From positions 81,033-145,032 of the forward strand of contig NZ_BAWO01000001.1 of assembly GCF_000632715.1 (NCBI RefSeq): 64,000 nt of DNA, read 5' to 3'. The notes under the pieces are model-generated. The model saw only the letters and a program-made list of their open reading frames with translations, was not told the DNA's origin and did not search any database. Source of the stretch: Parageobacillus caldoxylosilyticus NBRC 107762. Its GTDB lineage: Bacteria > Bacillota > Bacilli > Bacillales > Anoxybacillaceae. Positions 51,721 through 62,900 of this stretch are shown here, piece after piece (positions within the stretch are counted from its first letter, which is position 1; every line of letters begins with the position of its first letter). The translations under genes were made by a program, and so were the position numbers.

Positions 51721-51748
51721 CGTAAAAAATCCTCCTTCAGTTCATCTT

Positions 51749-51781
51749 CCTGTTAAGGGCCCGTCCTACTCCGCTAACAGG
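51749..51781 (-). repeat. Inverted repeat in the secDF leader
   Basis: CCTGTTA (51749-51755) and TAACAGG (51775-51781) with a 19-base GC-rich loop, 29 bases before the secDF ATG. There is no T-run. It may be a leader structure. The rest of 51721-51894 shows nothing else I can name. Confidence 0.35.
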
Positions 51782-51894
51782 AAAAGTTCAGTTTCACGTT
51801 TTGCGACAACTGGTTTTGCATCCGCCGGCATCAAGATATCTCTCAATATTCCAATTATGAAACAGCAAACGAAAACTGTCAAATTCCTACATCA

Positions 51895-52188
51895 CTATAA
51901 TAATTCCTCCAACATCGCCTCTAAATCATCATCACCCGCCAAACGCTGTTCTTTATAGGATTGCATCGTAATAAATGACATATATTCGCCAATTTGCAGC
52001 GATAAAATATCATTGACAAGCTCATATAATTTTCTTTCTTCTCCATTTTTCCACTTCTTTTGCGCTAGACATTCCCATATTTGATCGATGGTCACTTGCT
52101 CGTAGCCGAGCAGGCGAAATTCATCATACTTGCATTGCAGCGCCGGCATCAGCAGTTCGCGCAATTTCTTTTGTTTTTCCTTTTCCAT
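51895..52188 (-). CDS. comN: Post-transcriptional regulator ComN (YrzD)
   Basis: ComN promotes accumulation of comE mRNA in B. subtilis and is brought to the pole and septum by DivIVA. The 97-aa protein is small, charged and helical, with LRELLMPALQCKYDEFRLLGYEQVTIDQIWECLAQKKW and ELVNDILSLQIGEYMSFIT, matching the family. ATG at 52188 follows AGGGGGAAGGGG; the longer frame to 52233 has no better site. It is divergent from spoVB and upstream of secDF. No RNA-binding motif is evident; the role is from the homologue. Confidence 0.8.
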   Translation of the reverse strand: MEKEKQKKLRELLMPALQCKYDEFRLLGYEQVTIDQIWECLAQKKWKNGEERKLYELVNDILSLQIGEYMSFITMQSYKEQRLAGDDDLEAMLEELL

Positions 52189-52304
52189 TTTTCCCCTTCC
52201 CCCTCTGGCATGCTCGCCCACAATACTTGTCATGCTTGTTTATATGTACTGCATATAGTTAATTGTATAAAAGATTATGGTATTTGAGAAGGTAGGGAGA
52301 GGCG

Positions 52305-53867
52305 ATGTCTAAATTTTTACAAGGAACGATGATTTTAATCGTTGCCGGCTTCATTACAAGAATACTTGGATTTGTCAATCGCATTGTTGTCGCACGTGTC
52401 ATCGGCGGGGAAGGCGTCGGCTTATATATGATGGCGATGCCGACATTAGTGCTTGCCATTACCATTACGCAAATGGGGCTCCCTGTTGCCATTTCCAAAC
52501 TCGTCGCGGAAGCGGAAGCCGTCGGCGATCGGAAAAAGGTAAAAAAAATTCTCGTCGTCTCGTTAGCGATTACCGGCACGCTTAGTTTAGTCTTCTTTCC
52601 TGCGATGATTTTGCTCGCCCCGTTGTTAGCACGAACATTATTCACTGACCCGCGCACCTATTATCCATTAATTGCTATCGCTCCGGTCGTTCCGATCGTC
52701 GCCATTTCTTCCGTGCTGCGCGGATATTTCCAAGGGAAACAGCAAATGAAACCGTACGCCTTTTCCCAGCTTTTAGAACAAATCGTCCGCATCAGCTTGA
52801 TCGCCATGTGCACAAAAGCGTTATTGCCGTATGGCATTGAATACGCCGCTGCCGGCGCCATGTTCTCCTCAGTGATCGGCGAATTGATGTCGCTCATCTA
52901 TTTGCTTTGCATGTTTCAATTGAAAAAATCGATCAAACTGCGGACAAAGTTTTTCCACTATGTCAAAGCAGGAAGAGAGACGTTTACCAGCTTAATGCGC
53001 ATCGCGCTGCCAACGACAGGAAGCCGTCTCATCGGTTCGCTTTCCTGGTTTTTAGAACCGATCGCCGTCGCCAACAGCTTGGCTATTGCCGGAGTTGCCA
53101 CCTCCCTGGCGACAAAACAATACGGCCAGCTCACCGGTTACGCGCTTCCATTATTAATGCTGCCTTCCTTTATTACGTATTCATTGTCGACCTCACTGGT
53201 CCCAGCAATCAGTGAAGCGATGGCGCAAAAACAGACGCTGCTCGTGGAGCACCGCATTCAGCAGGCCATGCGCCTGTCGCTTGTGACCGGCGGCCTTTCC
53301 GTCGTCGTTTTATACGTATTTGCCGAACCGCTCATGCAATGGATGTACGGAACAAGCGAAGCAACGATTTTTGTGAAAGTGATGGCACCGTTTTTCCTTT
53401 TTTATTATTTTCAAGGTCCGCTCCAAGCCGTACTGCAAGGCCTTGATTTGGCAAATGCGGCGATGATCAACAGCCTGATTGGCGCTGTAGTAAAGCTGGC
53501 CTGCATTTTTGCGCTTGCCACGCAGCCTAGTTTAGGAATTATGGGGGCGGCGCTAGCGATCGCCATCAATACGGTGCTTGTCACCTTGCTCCATTTTGCA
53601 ACGGTTGTCAAGGCGGTGTCCTGTTCCATTTATGCCATGGAATATATGAAAGCATTTCTATCTATGGTTGCAGCCGGGATTGTCGGATATGTATCCTTTC
53701 ACTATTCTTTCGCTTACCTCCCGCTTTCGCTGCAAACATTGGCATCTATCATCGTGACCATTATCATTTACTCGCTTTTATTAATCATTTTTCAATTAAT
53801 TAGGCGGGAAGAGCTTGCCTATATTCCGGGAATCGGCGCCTTCATCACGAAAAAAAAGCGCAAATAA
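52305..53867 (+). CDS. spoVB: Stage V sporulation protein B (MOP/MATE-type flippase)
   Basis: SpoVB is a polytopic membrane protein of the MOP flippase superfamily needed for spore cortex synthesis. The 520-aa sequence has about 14 membrane helices and matches SpoVB closely: TRILGFVNRIVVARVIGGEGVGLYMM, QMGLPVAISKLVAEAE, SSVLRGYFQGKQQMKPYAFSQLLEQIVRISL, YGIEYAAAGAMFSSVIGE, QGPLQAVLQGL and SLGIMGAALAI. ATG at 52305 follows GGGAGAGG. A CATATAGT sequence about 50 bases upstream could be part of a sigma-E promoter, but I could not place a -35 box. Confidence 0.94.
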   Translation: MSKFLQGTMILIVAGFITRILGFVNRIVVARVIGGEGVGLYMMAMPTLVLAITITQMGLPVAISKLVAEAEAVGDRKKVKKILVVSLAITGTLSLVFFPAMILLAPLLARTLFTDPRTYYPLIAIAPVVPIVAISSVLRGYFQGKQQMKPYAFSQLLEQIVRISLIAMCTKALLPYGIEYAAAGAMFSSVIGELMSLIYLLCMFQLKKSIKLRTKFFHYVKAGRETFTSLMRIALPTTGSRLIGSLSWFLEPIAVANSLAIAGVATSLATKQYGQLTGYALPLLMLPSFITYSLSTSLVPAISEAMAQKQTLLVEHRIQQAMRLSLVTGGLSVVVLYVFAEPLMQWMYGTSEATIFVKVMAPFFLFYYFQGPLQAVLQGLDLANAAMINSLIGAVVKLACIFALATQPSLGIMGAALAIAINTVLVTLLHFATVVKAVSCSIYAMEYMKAFLSMVAAGIVGYVSFHYSFAYLPLSLQTLASIIVTIIIYSLLLIIFQLIRREELAYIPGIGAFITKKKRK

Positions 53868-53936
53868 ACTTCTAAACATGTCCAAAGCGGAATATACTTT
53901 GGTGAAACGTATTATCAGGGACAGGGGGGAAGAGAG

Positions 53937-54311
53937 ATGTCAAGATGGGGAACAGCGGTTGTTTACGGGGTTGTTACTATTTTCTTGCTGGCGGCAGTGA
54001 TCAGCTTCTTTCTATCTCTTATCCTCAAGTGGACAGATGTGCAGGAAGCTTCATTAACATGGATTATTTTTGCTGGGTCGCTTCTTTCCATGTTCATCGG
54101 CGGGCTGGTCGCCGGCGGAAAAGGAAAAGAAAAAGGCTGGCTGACCGGTGGTATGACCAGTTTATTATTTACTGCCATCATATTTCTCTTTCAATTTTTA
54201 GGATTGGCAAAATCCTTTACCTTGGAACAATGGATTTATCACCTTATCTTTTTCGTCGCGGCAGCACTCGGCGGCATCGTCGGCGTCAATATGAAAGCAT
54301 CGCGCAGCTAA
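53937..54311 (+). CDS. yrzE: TIGR04086 family membrane protein YrzE
   Basis: A 124-aa protein with four hydrophobic helices (about residues 6-28, 40-60, 70-90, 99-117) and a glycine/lysine-rich loop VAGGKGKEKGWLTGGMTS between the second and third. It fits the TIGR04086/YrzE family of unknown function, encoded beside yajC in Bacillus. ATG at 53937 follows GGGGGAAGAG. It lies 70 bases after spoVB and ends at a bidirectional terminator shared with yajC. Confidence 0.82.
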   Translation: MSRWGTAVVYGVVTIFLLAAVISFFLSLILKWTDVQEASLTWIIFAGSLLSMFIGGLVAGGKGKEKGWLTGGMTSLLFTAIIFLFQFLGLAKSFTLEQWIYHLIFFVAAALGGIVGVNMKASRS

Positions 54312-54347
54312 AAAAACGGCTACCTTTTTTTATTGGTAGCCGTTTTT
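54312..54347. terminator. Bidirectional terminator between yrzE and yajC
   Basis: AAAAACGGCTACC (54312-54324) and GGTAGCCGTTTTT (54335-54347), perfect 13-bp stem. A- and T-runs on both sides serve the convergent genes; it begins at the yrzE stop codon. Confidence 0.87.
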
Positions 54348-54350
54348 CTA

Positions 54351-54626
54351 TTATTTGTTGTTACCTTCCGCTACTACTTCACGCACCGCTGAGCGGTCAT
54401 ATGTAAGACGAGTGCCGTCTCCTGCACGAATCACCACTTTATCTTCATCAACGGAATCGATGATCCCGTGCAAGCCGCCAATCGTAATGATTTTATCCCC
54501 TTTTTTCAAATTCGCCTGCATTTGCTGCACCGCACGCTGTCTTTTTTGCTGCGGCCGAAGCAGCAGGAAGTAAAAAATGACAAAAAACAGGATAATTGGC
54601 AATAAATTTGCAATCGCTGCGTTCAT
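54351..54626 (-). CDS. yajC: Preprotein translocase subunit YajC (YrbF)
   Basis: YajC is the small accessory subunit that associates with SecDF. The 91-aa protein has one N-terminal membrane helix (LLPIILFFVIFYFLLLRPQQKRQ) and a soluble domain NLKKGDKIITIGGLHGIIDSVDEDKVVIRAGDGTRLTYDRSAVREVV. It is last in the ruvA-ruvB-yrzS-queA-tgt-yajC run; secDF lies 3 kb away on the same strand. ATG at 54626 follows AAAGGAGGG. Confidence 0.95.
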   Translation of the reverse strand: MNAAIANLLPIILFFVIFYFLLLRPQQKRQRAVQQMQANLKKGDKIITIGGLHGIIDSVDEDKVVIRAGDGTRLTYDRSAVREVVAEGNNK

Positions 54627-54649
54627 TCCTTTCCCTCCTTTCGCGATCG

Positions 54650-56838
<2,189 letters not shown>

Positions 56839-56853
56839 GTTGCTCTCCTTTCT

Positions 56854-57060
56854 TTAGCGAAACCTTCCTAGCACATAAAAAATAAGCGATAGCACCACGC
56901 TTAGCAAAATCGATGTGACAACCGGAAAATAAAACGTCATATTTCCTTTGCGGATAATAATATCCCCGGGGAGCCGGCCGAGTTTTATAAACTGCATGAA
57001 AAACCCGATGATAATAAGAACCGCACCAATCGTCATAATGAGCTTAGGCAGGCTGTTCAT
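56854..57060 (-). CDS. yrzS: DUF2905 family small membrane protein YrzS
   Basis: A 68-aa protein with two hydrophobic helices (about residues 5-25 and 45-65) separated by [21 protein letters not shown], the DUF2905 signature. The ATG at 57060 overlaps the ruvB stop (ATGA), so it is translationally coupled. Function unknown. The same ruvB-DUF2905-queA order is usual in Bacillaceae, so the place supports the call. Confidence 0.88.
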   Translation of the reverse strand: MNSLPKLIMTIGAVLIIIGFFMQFIKLGRLPGDIIIRKGNMTFYFPVVTSILLSVVLSLIFYVLGRFR

Positions 57061-58058
57061 CGTTTTGGAACCTCCATTCCAAAATGTTCGTACGCTATCG
57101 GCGTCACAATGCGGCCGCGCGGCGTCCGCTGCAAAAAGCCGATTTGCAGCAAGTACGGCTCATACACGTCTTCAATCGTCTGCGCCTCTTCGCCGATCGT
57201 CGCGGCAATCGTATCAATCCCTACTGGTCCGCCGCTAAACTTTTCTATAATCGCTGTTATTAGTTTATGATCGATATGGTCCAGACCTAACCGGTCGACT
57301 TGCAGGAGCTCAAGCGCTTCCTCTGCCAGCGGAAAAGTGATCGCCCCGTTTCCCCGCACTTGCGCGAAATCGCGGACACGCCGCAGCAGGCGATTGGCGA
57401 TGCGCGGCGTGCCGCGAGAGCGCCGTGCGATTTCCACTGCCGCTTCCGGCGCGATCTCTACCTGTAAAATCTCCGCTGTCCGTATTACAATCTGGGTAAG
57501 ATGCTCTACATGATAATACTCTAACCGGCTGATAACGCCGAACCGATCGCGAAGCGGGGCAGATAAAGCACCCGCCCTTGTTGTGGCTCCAACGAGAGTA
57601 AACGGCGGCAAATCAATGCGAATGGACCGGGCTGTCTGCCCTTTGCCGATGACAATATCCAAACAGTAATCTTCCATCGCCGGATACAGCACTTCTTCCA
57701 CCGTACGGTGCAGCCGGTGAATCTCATCAATAAATAATACATCACCTGGTTCTAATGACGTTAAAATGGCTGCCAAGTCGCCGGGGCGCTCAATCGCCGG
57801 ACCGGAAGTGGTGCGCAGATGGACGCCCATTTCATTGGCGATAATCGCCGCCAGCGTCGTCTTTCCCAGTCCCGGCGGGCCGTACAACAGAACATGATCA
57901 AGCGTTTCCTCGCGCATTTTTGCCGCTTCAATAAATATTTTTAAATTGTCTTTTACTTTCTCTTGTCCAATATATTCATGCAAAAACTTCGGGCGGAGAC
58001 TGTGTTCAAGTGAAACGTCTTCACGGTGGACGTCACCGGAGACAAGGCGTTCTTCCAC
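57057..58058 (-). CDS. ruvB: Holliday junction branch migration ATPase RuvB
   Basis: RuvB is the hexameric AAA+ motor that drives branch migration with RuvA. The 333-aa protein has [19 protein letters not shown], Walker [12 protein letters not shown] (60-70), Walker [25 protein letters not shown], sensor [18 protein letters not shown], and the C-terminal winged-helix [15 protein letters not shown] at 58058 (EERLVSG, like B. subtilis MDERLVS) lies seven bases after GGGAGG; GTG at 58064 is inside the site. It follows ruvA. Confidence 0.96.
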   Translation of the reverse strand: MEERLVSGDVHREDVSLEHSLRPKFLHEYIGQEKVKDNLKIFIEAAKMREETLDHVLLYGPPGLGKTTLAAIIANEMGVHLRTTSGPAIERPGDLAAILTSLEPGDVLFIDEIHRLHRTVEEVLYPAMEDYCLDIVIGKGQTARSIRIDLPPFTLVGATTRAGALSAPLRDRFGVISRLEYYHVEHLTQIVIRTAEILQVEIAPEAAVEIARRSRGTPRIANRLLRRVRDFAQVRGNGAITFPLAEEALELLQVDRLGLDHIDHKLITAIIEKFSGGPVGIDTIAATIGEEAQTIEDVYEPYLLQIGFLQRTPRGRIVTPIAYEHFGMEVPKR

Positions 58059-58072
58059 TTCCACCCCTCCCT

Positions 58073-58678
58073 TTATTTTAACAGTTGCTGCAGCGCGCGC
58101 TTCACATATTGCTCAGTAGATAAGTTTTCTTTGCTAAGCGCTGGTATGACTTTTTGAATTTCCTTTTCCCCATAGCCAAGCGCTTTTAATGCCGCGATGG
58201 CCTCCTCAAGCGCAGCGGTGTAAAGCGATCCCGTCTCCTCCTGTTGGGAAACGAAGGCGGCATGCGGCCTAGGCGCAATCGCCGCCAGCTTTCCTTTTAA
58301 ATCAAGGATCATTTGCCGGGCCGTTTTTTTTCCGACCCCTGGGAACTTGCATAAAAACGCTTCATTTTCTTGTTCAATCGCTTCAACCAGCTGCTCCGGC
58401 TGCCCCGCGGCTAAAATCGCCAATCCGCCTTTGGGGCCAATTCCAGATACTTGCAATAGTTTGGCGAACAGCATTCGTTCCTCACGGGTGCGAAATCCGT
58501 ACAAAGCAACGATATCTTCACGCACGTACTGATATGTATAAACGGTTACCATCATATCGCGGCTTTCTTGAAAGGAAAACGGATTCGGGGTAAAAATTTG
58601 GTACCCAACACCATTGTTGTCGATGACAATGTATTCAGGGCAGACATAATCGACATACCCGCGGACAAATTCGATCAA
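58073..58678 (-). CDS. ruvA: Holliday junction branch migration protein RuvA
   Basis: RuvA binds the four-way junction and loads RuvB. The 201-aa protein has the OB-fold start [28 protein letters not shown], two helix-hairpin-helix motifs ([34 protein letters not shown]) and the C-terminal UBA-like domain that contacts RuvB. The start is TTG at 58678, seven bases after AAGGAGAGGAG, which gives exactly the B. subtilis length; a longer frame to 58714 includes that site and is rejected. Confidence 0.95.
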   Translation of the reverse strand: MIEFVRGYVDYVCPEYIVIDNNGVGYQIFTPNPFSFQESRDMMVTVYTYQYVREDIVALYGFRTREERMLFAKLLQVSGIGPKGGLAILAAGQPEQLVEAIEQENEAFLCKFPGVGKKTARQMILDLKGKLAAIAPRPHAAFVSQQEETGSLYTAALEEAIAALKALGYGEKEIQKVIPALSKENLSTEQYVKRALQQLLK

Positions 58679-58769
58679 CGCTGTGCTCCTCTCCTTTTCT
58701 TTCTGCCTTTCCATTGTATCATACCATTACATTATAACAAAAAGCGAATGTATATTCCTGTTTGGAACA

Positions 58770-58804
58770 TAAAAAAAGACTTACCAAAAATGATAAGTCT
58801 TTTT
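58770..58804 (-). terminator. Terminator of bofC
   Basis: AAAAAGACTTA (58773-58783) and TAAGTCTTTTT (58794-58804), 11-bp stem with A/T runs; overlaps the bofC stop codon. Confidence 0.78.
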
Positions 58805-59285
58805 ATCGGATCACGGCAAAATGGCGATATGTTTCAATCACATCTTTATATTGCGCTTTCGAGAGGACGCGAATTCCTTTTTTCAATTGTTCGTGCTGAC
58901 GGCTTTCCAGTTTTTTTACATCAATTTGAAAGAAAGATTGGATAATCTTATTGGAACGGGTCGGTTTTCCATTAAAAATCGACAACGTTCCATCTTCGGT
59001 AATTCCAAAATAGCCGTTTGCCTTTAAAAGGGGCGAAATATCGTTTACCGTTTTGCGGAATATAATCGTCTGATCATCCATATTAATGAGCTGCCAATCC
59101 TTATATTTTTTCCATATCTCTTTCAGCGAAACAACCGTTTCTTCCCTCGTTTCTTGGCTCACTTCTCCATCTAAGTATTGCTGTTGCAAAATCACCGTCA
59201 TTTTTACGGAATCTGATGCGGCAGCAACATTGTCGATAGGCAAGGCAAACAACATCACCATGAAGAAAGCGGCAAGAATTCGCAT
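58803..59285 (-). CDS. bofC: BofC, forespore regulator of the sigma-K checkpoint
   Basis: BofC is secreted from the forespore and restrains SpoIVB, the protease that triggers processing of pro-sigma-K (sigK at 5.4 kb). The 160-aa protein has a signal peptide (MRILAAFFMVMLFALPIDNVAAA), a first domain with VTVILQQQYLDGEVSQE-like residues, and a second domain DISPLLKANGYFGITEDGTLSIFNG ending ESRQHEQLKKGIRVLSKAQYKDVIETYR. ATG at 59285 lies eight bases after GAGAGG; the ATG at 59291 is too close. Slightly shorter than the B. subtilis protein. Confidence 0.92.
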   Translation of the reverse strand: MRILAAFFMVMLFALPIDNVAAASDSVKMTVILQQQYLDGEVSQETREETVVSLKEIWKKYKDWQLINMDDQTIIFRKTVNDISPLLKANGYFGITEDGTLSIFNGKPTRSNKIIQSFFQIDVKKLESRQHEQLKKGIRVLSKAQYKDVIETYRHFAVIR

Positions 59286-59435
59286 CTCCATTTCCTCTCT
59301 TTCATGATAAAATTAACGATACCCCTTATTTCTATTTTCGCCTATATGAGCAATTTTATCCATTTTCTCTCCTCATTCTGCCGTTATTATTTTTGCAAAG
59401 CGGCACTTCTATGTAGTGTTTGTCGAACAATATCG

Positions 59436-59469
59436 AAAAAAATTCCCGATGTCTTGAGACATCGGGAAT
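59436..59469 (-). terminator. Terminator of yebC
   Basis: A perfect 28-base palindrome, ATTCCCGATGTCT (59442-59454) and AGACATCGGGAAT (59457-59469), with minimal loop. An A-run at 59436-59442 supplies the U-tract. Strong. Confidence 0.88.
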
Positions 59470-59481
59470 GCGTTTCATTGT

Positions 59482-60225
59482 TTATTCGTCTTCCAGCACG
59501 GACTCGTCTAAATTATGGTACACTTCTTGCACATCATCGTCATCTTCAAGCGCATCGATCAGTTTTAGCATTTTCTTTAAATCTTCGCCAGCAAGCGTCG
59601 TATACGTTTGCGGAATCATCGTAATTTCCGCGCTGGCAAACGTAAAACCTTTTTGTTCTAATTGTTCCTTCACTTCTTCAAACGTTTCCGGTGTCGTATA
59701 AATTTCAAACGAATCTTCGGTCGTTTCCATTTCCTCCGCTCCCGCTTCAATCGCCTGCAGAAGCATCTCATCTTCGTCAATGTCGAGTCCTTCGCGCGCG
59801 ATAACGAGCAGTCCTTTGCGCTCAAACAAATAAGAAACACAGCCGGTTTCTCCTAAATTGCCGCCGTTTTTCGAAAAGGCCACGCGTACGTTCGAAGCGG
59901 TACGGTTTTTATTATCCGTTAAGCAAACAACCATCACGGCAACGCCGCCAGGCCCGTATCCTTCGTAGCGGATTTCTTCATAGTTTGTATGTTCCTGGTT
60001 TCCCGTTGCTTTTTTAATCGCACGTTCAATATTTTCACTTGGCATGTTAGCGGCTTTTGCTTTTTCGATTACCAGGCGCAAGGCTGGATTAGACGCTGGA
60101 TCGCCTCCACCTGTTTTTGCCGCTACATAAATTTCTTTCGCCAATTTCATAAATAATTTGCCGCGTTTCGCATCTTGCGCATTTTTCCGGCGTTGGATGT
60201 TCTTCCACTTCGAATGTCCAGCCAT
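59482..60225 (-). CDS. YebC/PmpR family protein (YrbC)
   Basis: The family was long called transcriptional regulators; recent work links members to relief of ribosome stalling at proline stretches. The 247-aa protein begins [32 protein letters not shown] and contains [80 protein letters not shown] and an acidic end. ATG at 60225 follows GAGGAG; the extension to 60243 includes that site. Its own terminator follows. The next gene upstream is the CoxA-like lipoprotein, as in B. subtilis. Confidence 0.92.
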   Translation of the reverse strand: MAGHSKWKNIQRRKNAQDAKRGKLFMKLAKEIYVAAKTGGGDPASNPALRLVIEKAKAANMPSENIERAIKKATGNQEHTNYEEIRYEGYGPGGVAVMVVCLTDNKNRTASNVRVAFSKNGGNLGETGCVSYLFERKGLLVIAREGLDIDEDEMLLQAIEAGAEEMETTEDSFEIYTTPETFEEVKEQLEQKGFTFASAEITMIPQTYTTLAGEDLKKMLKLIDALEDDDDVQEVYHNLDESVLEDE

Positions 60226-60296
60226 CGAAATTTCTCCTCTCATCGCAACGAAATTTCCGATATTACTATACCAAAAAAAGAGGAAAATGTCATATG

Positions 60297-60332
60297 GAAA
60301 AGGGAGCGCCTAAAAAGGTACTCCCTTTTTAC
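60297..60332 (-). terminator. Terminator of the CoxA-like gene
   Basis: AAAAGGGAG and CTCCCTTTT arms (60297-60328) with an inner CCT/AGG pairing; A- and T-runs on the flanks. Nine bases past the coding end. Confidence 0.7.
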
Positions 60333-60337
60333 AATCG

Positions 60338-61066
60338 TTAACGTGTGTTAGCCGGACGTTCGTTAATTTTTCCATCGATAAAAATCGTTTTTAGATCCCG
60401 TTCGATTTCTTTCAATGGCCGGCCGCGGCGAATATCGTTGTCGATGGTGCGGACGCGGTTGTACATGCTCGGGTTGGAAACAACGCGCACATGTTTTCCT
60501 TTCGTATACGGTGCGACCGCTTGGGCGACGAGACGCTCAATACGATCTCTCTGCTTGTCATTCGTTGAAATCGCTACCAGCACATGGTTACGGTAAACAA
60601 GCGTCCGCGCATCGTTGACTCCTTTTACTGCATCGGCACGGCGGGAAATCGTCTCGGCTAAGTTCCCGCTATAGCTTCTATAGTAAGAAGGAACTGTTTT
60701 ACTTTCCATCGAATTTAAATGCCCATGGTAGTTGCGGTCCGCATCCCCGAAATCCGTATTGCGCGGAAGCGCAGGCACATCCGTATCAAAACGGGTAACC
60801 CCTGGAACACCCGTGCGGTTGTTGTCGGTAGCAAAGTAATCCGTTACCGGTCCGCGGCGGCTCAATATATAGTTATTGTCGTAATTGATGGCATTTGTTC
60901 CATAGCGGCCGTAACGGAAATCATCAGCAAAACGCTCAGTGGAATAATAGCCGATCGGACGCGTCGCATCATTGTAGCGTCTATCATCGTTGTCCGCATA
61001 ATTGGCGCACGCAGCCATCGCGCTTAAGATGGAAACAGCCCCGATGATTTTCATTGCGTTTCTCAA
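60338..61066 (-). CDS. YhcN/YlaJ family sporulation lipoprotein, CoxA-like
   Basis: CoxA (YrbB) is a spore cortex protein of the YhcN/YlaJ lipoprotein family, encoded between yrbC and safA in B. subtilis, as here. The 242-aa product has a short signal sequence ending ILSAMAAC (lipobox-like, with Met at -3), a Tyr/Asn/Arg-rich region (about residues 25-130), and the family domain NLAETISRRADAVKGVNDARTLVYRNHVLVAISTN with KHVRVVSNPSMYNRVRTIDNDIRRGRPLKEIERDL. TTG at 61066 lies eight bases after AAGGGGG; an ATG at 61054 lacks a site. Confidence 0.8.
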   Translation of the reverse strand: MRNAMKIIGAVSILSAMAACANYADNDDRRYNDATRPIGYYSTERFADDFRYGRYGTNAINYDNNYILSRRGPVTDYFATDNNRTGVPGVTRFDTDVPALPRNTDFGDADRNYHGHLNSMESKTVPSYYRSYSGNLAETISRRADAVKGVNDARTLVYRNHVLVAISTNDKQRDRIERLVAQAVAPYTKGKHVRVVSNPSMYNRVRTIDNDIRRGRPLKEIERDLKTIFIDGKINERPANTR

Positions 61067-61176
61067 TGGAAAAACCCCCTTGTTTTCCTTCGCACCAGGC
61101 CGAAAAAACATCTTTCGGCCTTATTATTAGCTTGGCGAAGGAATGGGGGTTTTATGGCTGTCAGTTAGCGGCAATA

Positions 61177-61917
61177 TTAAAATTTTGGCGGCGCAATCGC
61201 CAATTGCCGTTTATGCTGCGAGCGTTTATGTAGGCGTTCAATAATTTGCCGGTCCTTTTCCGGAATTTCTTCTCCCTTTAGATACTTATCAATCATTTCG
61301 TATGTCGTTCCCATCTCATTTTCATCTGTCTGTCCTTCCCATAATCCCGCGCTTGGCGCTTTTGTAATAATTTCCTCAGGAACGCCAAGAATGCGCGCCA
61401 TTTCACGTACTTCACCTTTTGTAAAATGAATGAGCGGCACTAAATCGACTCCGCCATCTCCGTATTTGGTAAAGTAGCCGGTATGCCACTCTGCGGCATT
61501 ATCCGTTCCGACTACGATATACCCATAATTATTGGCGACGGCATACAACGTTGTCATGCGCAAGCGCGCTCTCGTGTTGGCATCTCCTAACCGCGCCGTT
61601 TCTTCATTCCATTCTCCTTTTTCTTTCAGTTTTTTTTCCACTTCCCCAAATAACGTATTGTGCGTTTCCGTTAAATCAATAATAAAATGCTTAATGCCGC
61701 AGCTTTCCACTACTTTTAATGCGTCTTCCATATCTTTCGGATTGCTTTTGCACGGCATAATCAGCCCGAGCGAGTTGTCGGGAAACGCACGTTTAATTAA
61801 ATGGGCGACCACCGCAGAATCAATGCCGCCGCTAATTCCGACAATCGCCCCGTTCAATCCGGCATTCGCTACTTGTTCGCGCAACCATTGAATCAGCTTT
61901 TCAATCTTTTCTTGCAT
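61177..61917 (-). CDS. nadE: NAD+ synthetase, ammonia-dependent type
   Basis: NadE amidates deamido-NAD to NAD with ATP. The 246-aa protein has the PP-loop VGISGGIDSAVVAHLIKRA (Ser29-Ser34), the substrate loop ANTRARLRMTTLYAVAN, GTDNAAEWHTGYFTKYGDGGVDLVPL, and APSAGLWEGQTDENEMG. There is no N-terminal nitrilase domain, so it should use free ammonia. ATG at 61917 follows GGAAG at a long spacing. It lies between the CotS-type kinase and the CoxA-like gene; in B. subtilis the nadBCA genes are next to safA, so NAD genes recur here. Confidence 0.93.
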   Translation of the reverse strand: MQEKIEKLIQWLREQVANAGLNGAIVGISGGIDSAVVAHLIKRAFPDNSLGLIMPCKSNPKDMEDALKVVESCGIKHFIIDLTETHNTLFGEVEKKLKEKGEWNEETARLGDANTRARLRMTTLYAVANNYGYIVVGTDNAAEWHTGYFTKYGDGGVDLVPLIHFTKGEVREMARILGVPEEIITKAPSAGLWEGQTDENEMGTTYEMIDKYLKGEEIPEKDRQIIERLHKRSQHKRQLAIAPPKF

Positions 61918-61955
61918 CGTTTTTCGACTTCCTTTCTCCCAAAAATGGCATATAT

Positions 61956-62900
61956 TTATTTTAGCATACTTACAATCTTATGGACAAAGGATTCCCGTTC
62001 CTTACGGGCAATCGCGAGCCGTCTGTTATATTTTAATGCAAAGCGCCATTCCCGGAAAATATCGGCTGGAAATAAAAGCGCGTGTAGAAACCACGGTTTG
62101 GCAAGCCAATCGGAAAAAGGAGAAAACCGGGACAAATCAGAAAAAGACCATTGCAAATGCGGCAATATCCGGCTCGCATACTGCAAATAGTCAATGGCCG
62201 GAGAAGCGATGGCAGCAGCATCGTAGTCGATTAAGTATACTTTTCCCTTTTTCGTTCGTAAAAAATTATGGGCGGCAATATCACCGTGAATGATCGCAAC
62301 CCTTTCCCTCGCTAACGATGATATATAATTGGCGCAAGTGGAAAGACAATATTCGGCATATTGCATCGTAAAGGCGATATCTTCTTTTTCCATAATTTTC
62401 TCAATAAGCGGCAAATGGATATAAAAATCCTCATAGCGGCGCTGCCATTTTCTATATAAATGGTAATATGGGAGCGTCATTCGCCATATCGGGTGGGAAA
62501 GAAGCATGTCCGTAACGGAATGATATGTTTGCAACAACTGCAGCCCTGCCGCAATATCCTTTTTTTCCGTAAAGGATAGCATTTTCGCGCCGGAAATATA
62601 AGTTTGTGTAAGCCAAAAACGGCCGGCAAAGAAAAATACACCATGCTGTCCTATGGCCGTATATACCGCGGGAACATGGCGAAACCCCATTTGTCTTAAC
62701 GATTGCATAAGCATTGCTTGTTTCATCGCTTCGAAAAAAGTGCGATATTTTTTTACCACCCAGCAGCCTTCGCGTGCCGCAACCATCCATACGTTATGTT
62801 TTAGCATGTTTATCTTTTTCACATCGAAACCGTATACTTCTTTCAGCAGAAAAAAGAGACGACTAGCAACATCGTCTCTTTTTTGCTTATGGTTCATCAT
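61956..62900 (-). CDS. CotS-type putative spore-coat kinase (aminoglycoside phosphotransferase fold)
   Basis: The 314-aa product matches the CotS/YutH group of spore-coat kinase-like proteins. The N-lobe lysine is in GCWVVKKYR (about Lys50), the catalytic loop reads IIHGDIAAHNFL (Asp207, Asn212), and the metal-binding IDYD is at 224-227. All key residues are kept, so it may be active. The start is placed at one of three near ATGs (62906, 62900, 62897), after GAGGAG and overlapping the safA stop in another frame. A complete terminator hairpin (62850-62885) lies within its first codons. CotH- or CotI-like functions are not excluded. Confidence 0.78.
   Translation of the reverse strand: MMNHKQKRDDVASRLFFLLKEVYGFDVKKINMLKHNVWMVAAREGCWVVKKYRTFFEAMKQAMLMQSLRQMGFRHVPAVYTAIGQHGVFFFAGRFWLTQTYISGAKMLSFTEKKDIAAGLQLLQTYHSVTDMLLSHPIWRMTLPYYHLYRKWQRRYEDFYIHLPLIEKIMEKEDIAFTMQYAEYCLSTCANYISSLARERVAIIHGDIAAHNFLRTKKGKVYLIDYDAAAIASPAIDYLQYASRILPHLQWSFSDLSRFSPFSDWLAKPWFLHALLFPADIFREWRFALKYNRRLAIARKERESFVHKIVSMLK
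62850..62885 (-). terminator. Terminator of safA embedded in the kinase coding start
   Basis: AAAAAGAGACGA (62851-62862) and TCGTCTCTTTTT (62872-62883), perfect 12-bp stem with nine-base loop; the minus transcript ends in TTTTTT. It lies directly past the safA stop (62887-62889) but covers codons 6-17 of the downstream kinase frame. Confidence 0.75.

Noticed and set aside
61098..61120. GGCCGAAA/TTTCGGCC hairpin as nadE terminator
   Set aside because: No U-run follows on either strand; it may only be leader structure of the CoxA-like gene. Too weak to list as a terminator.
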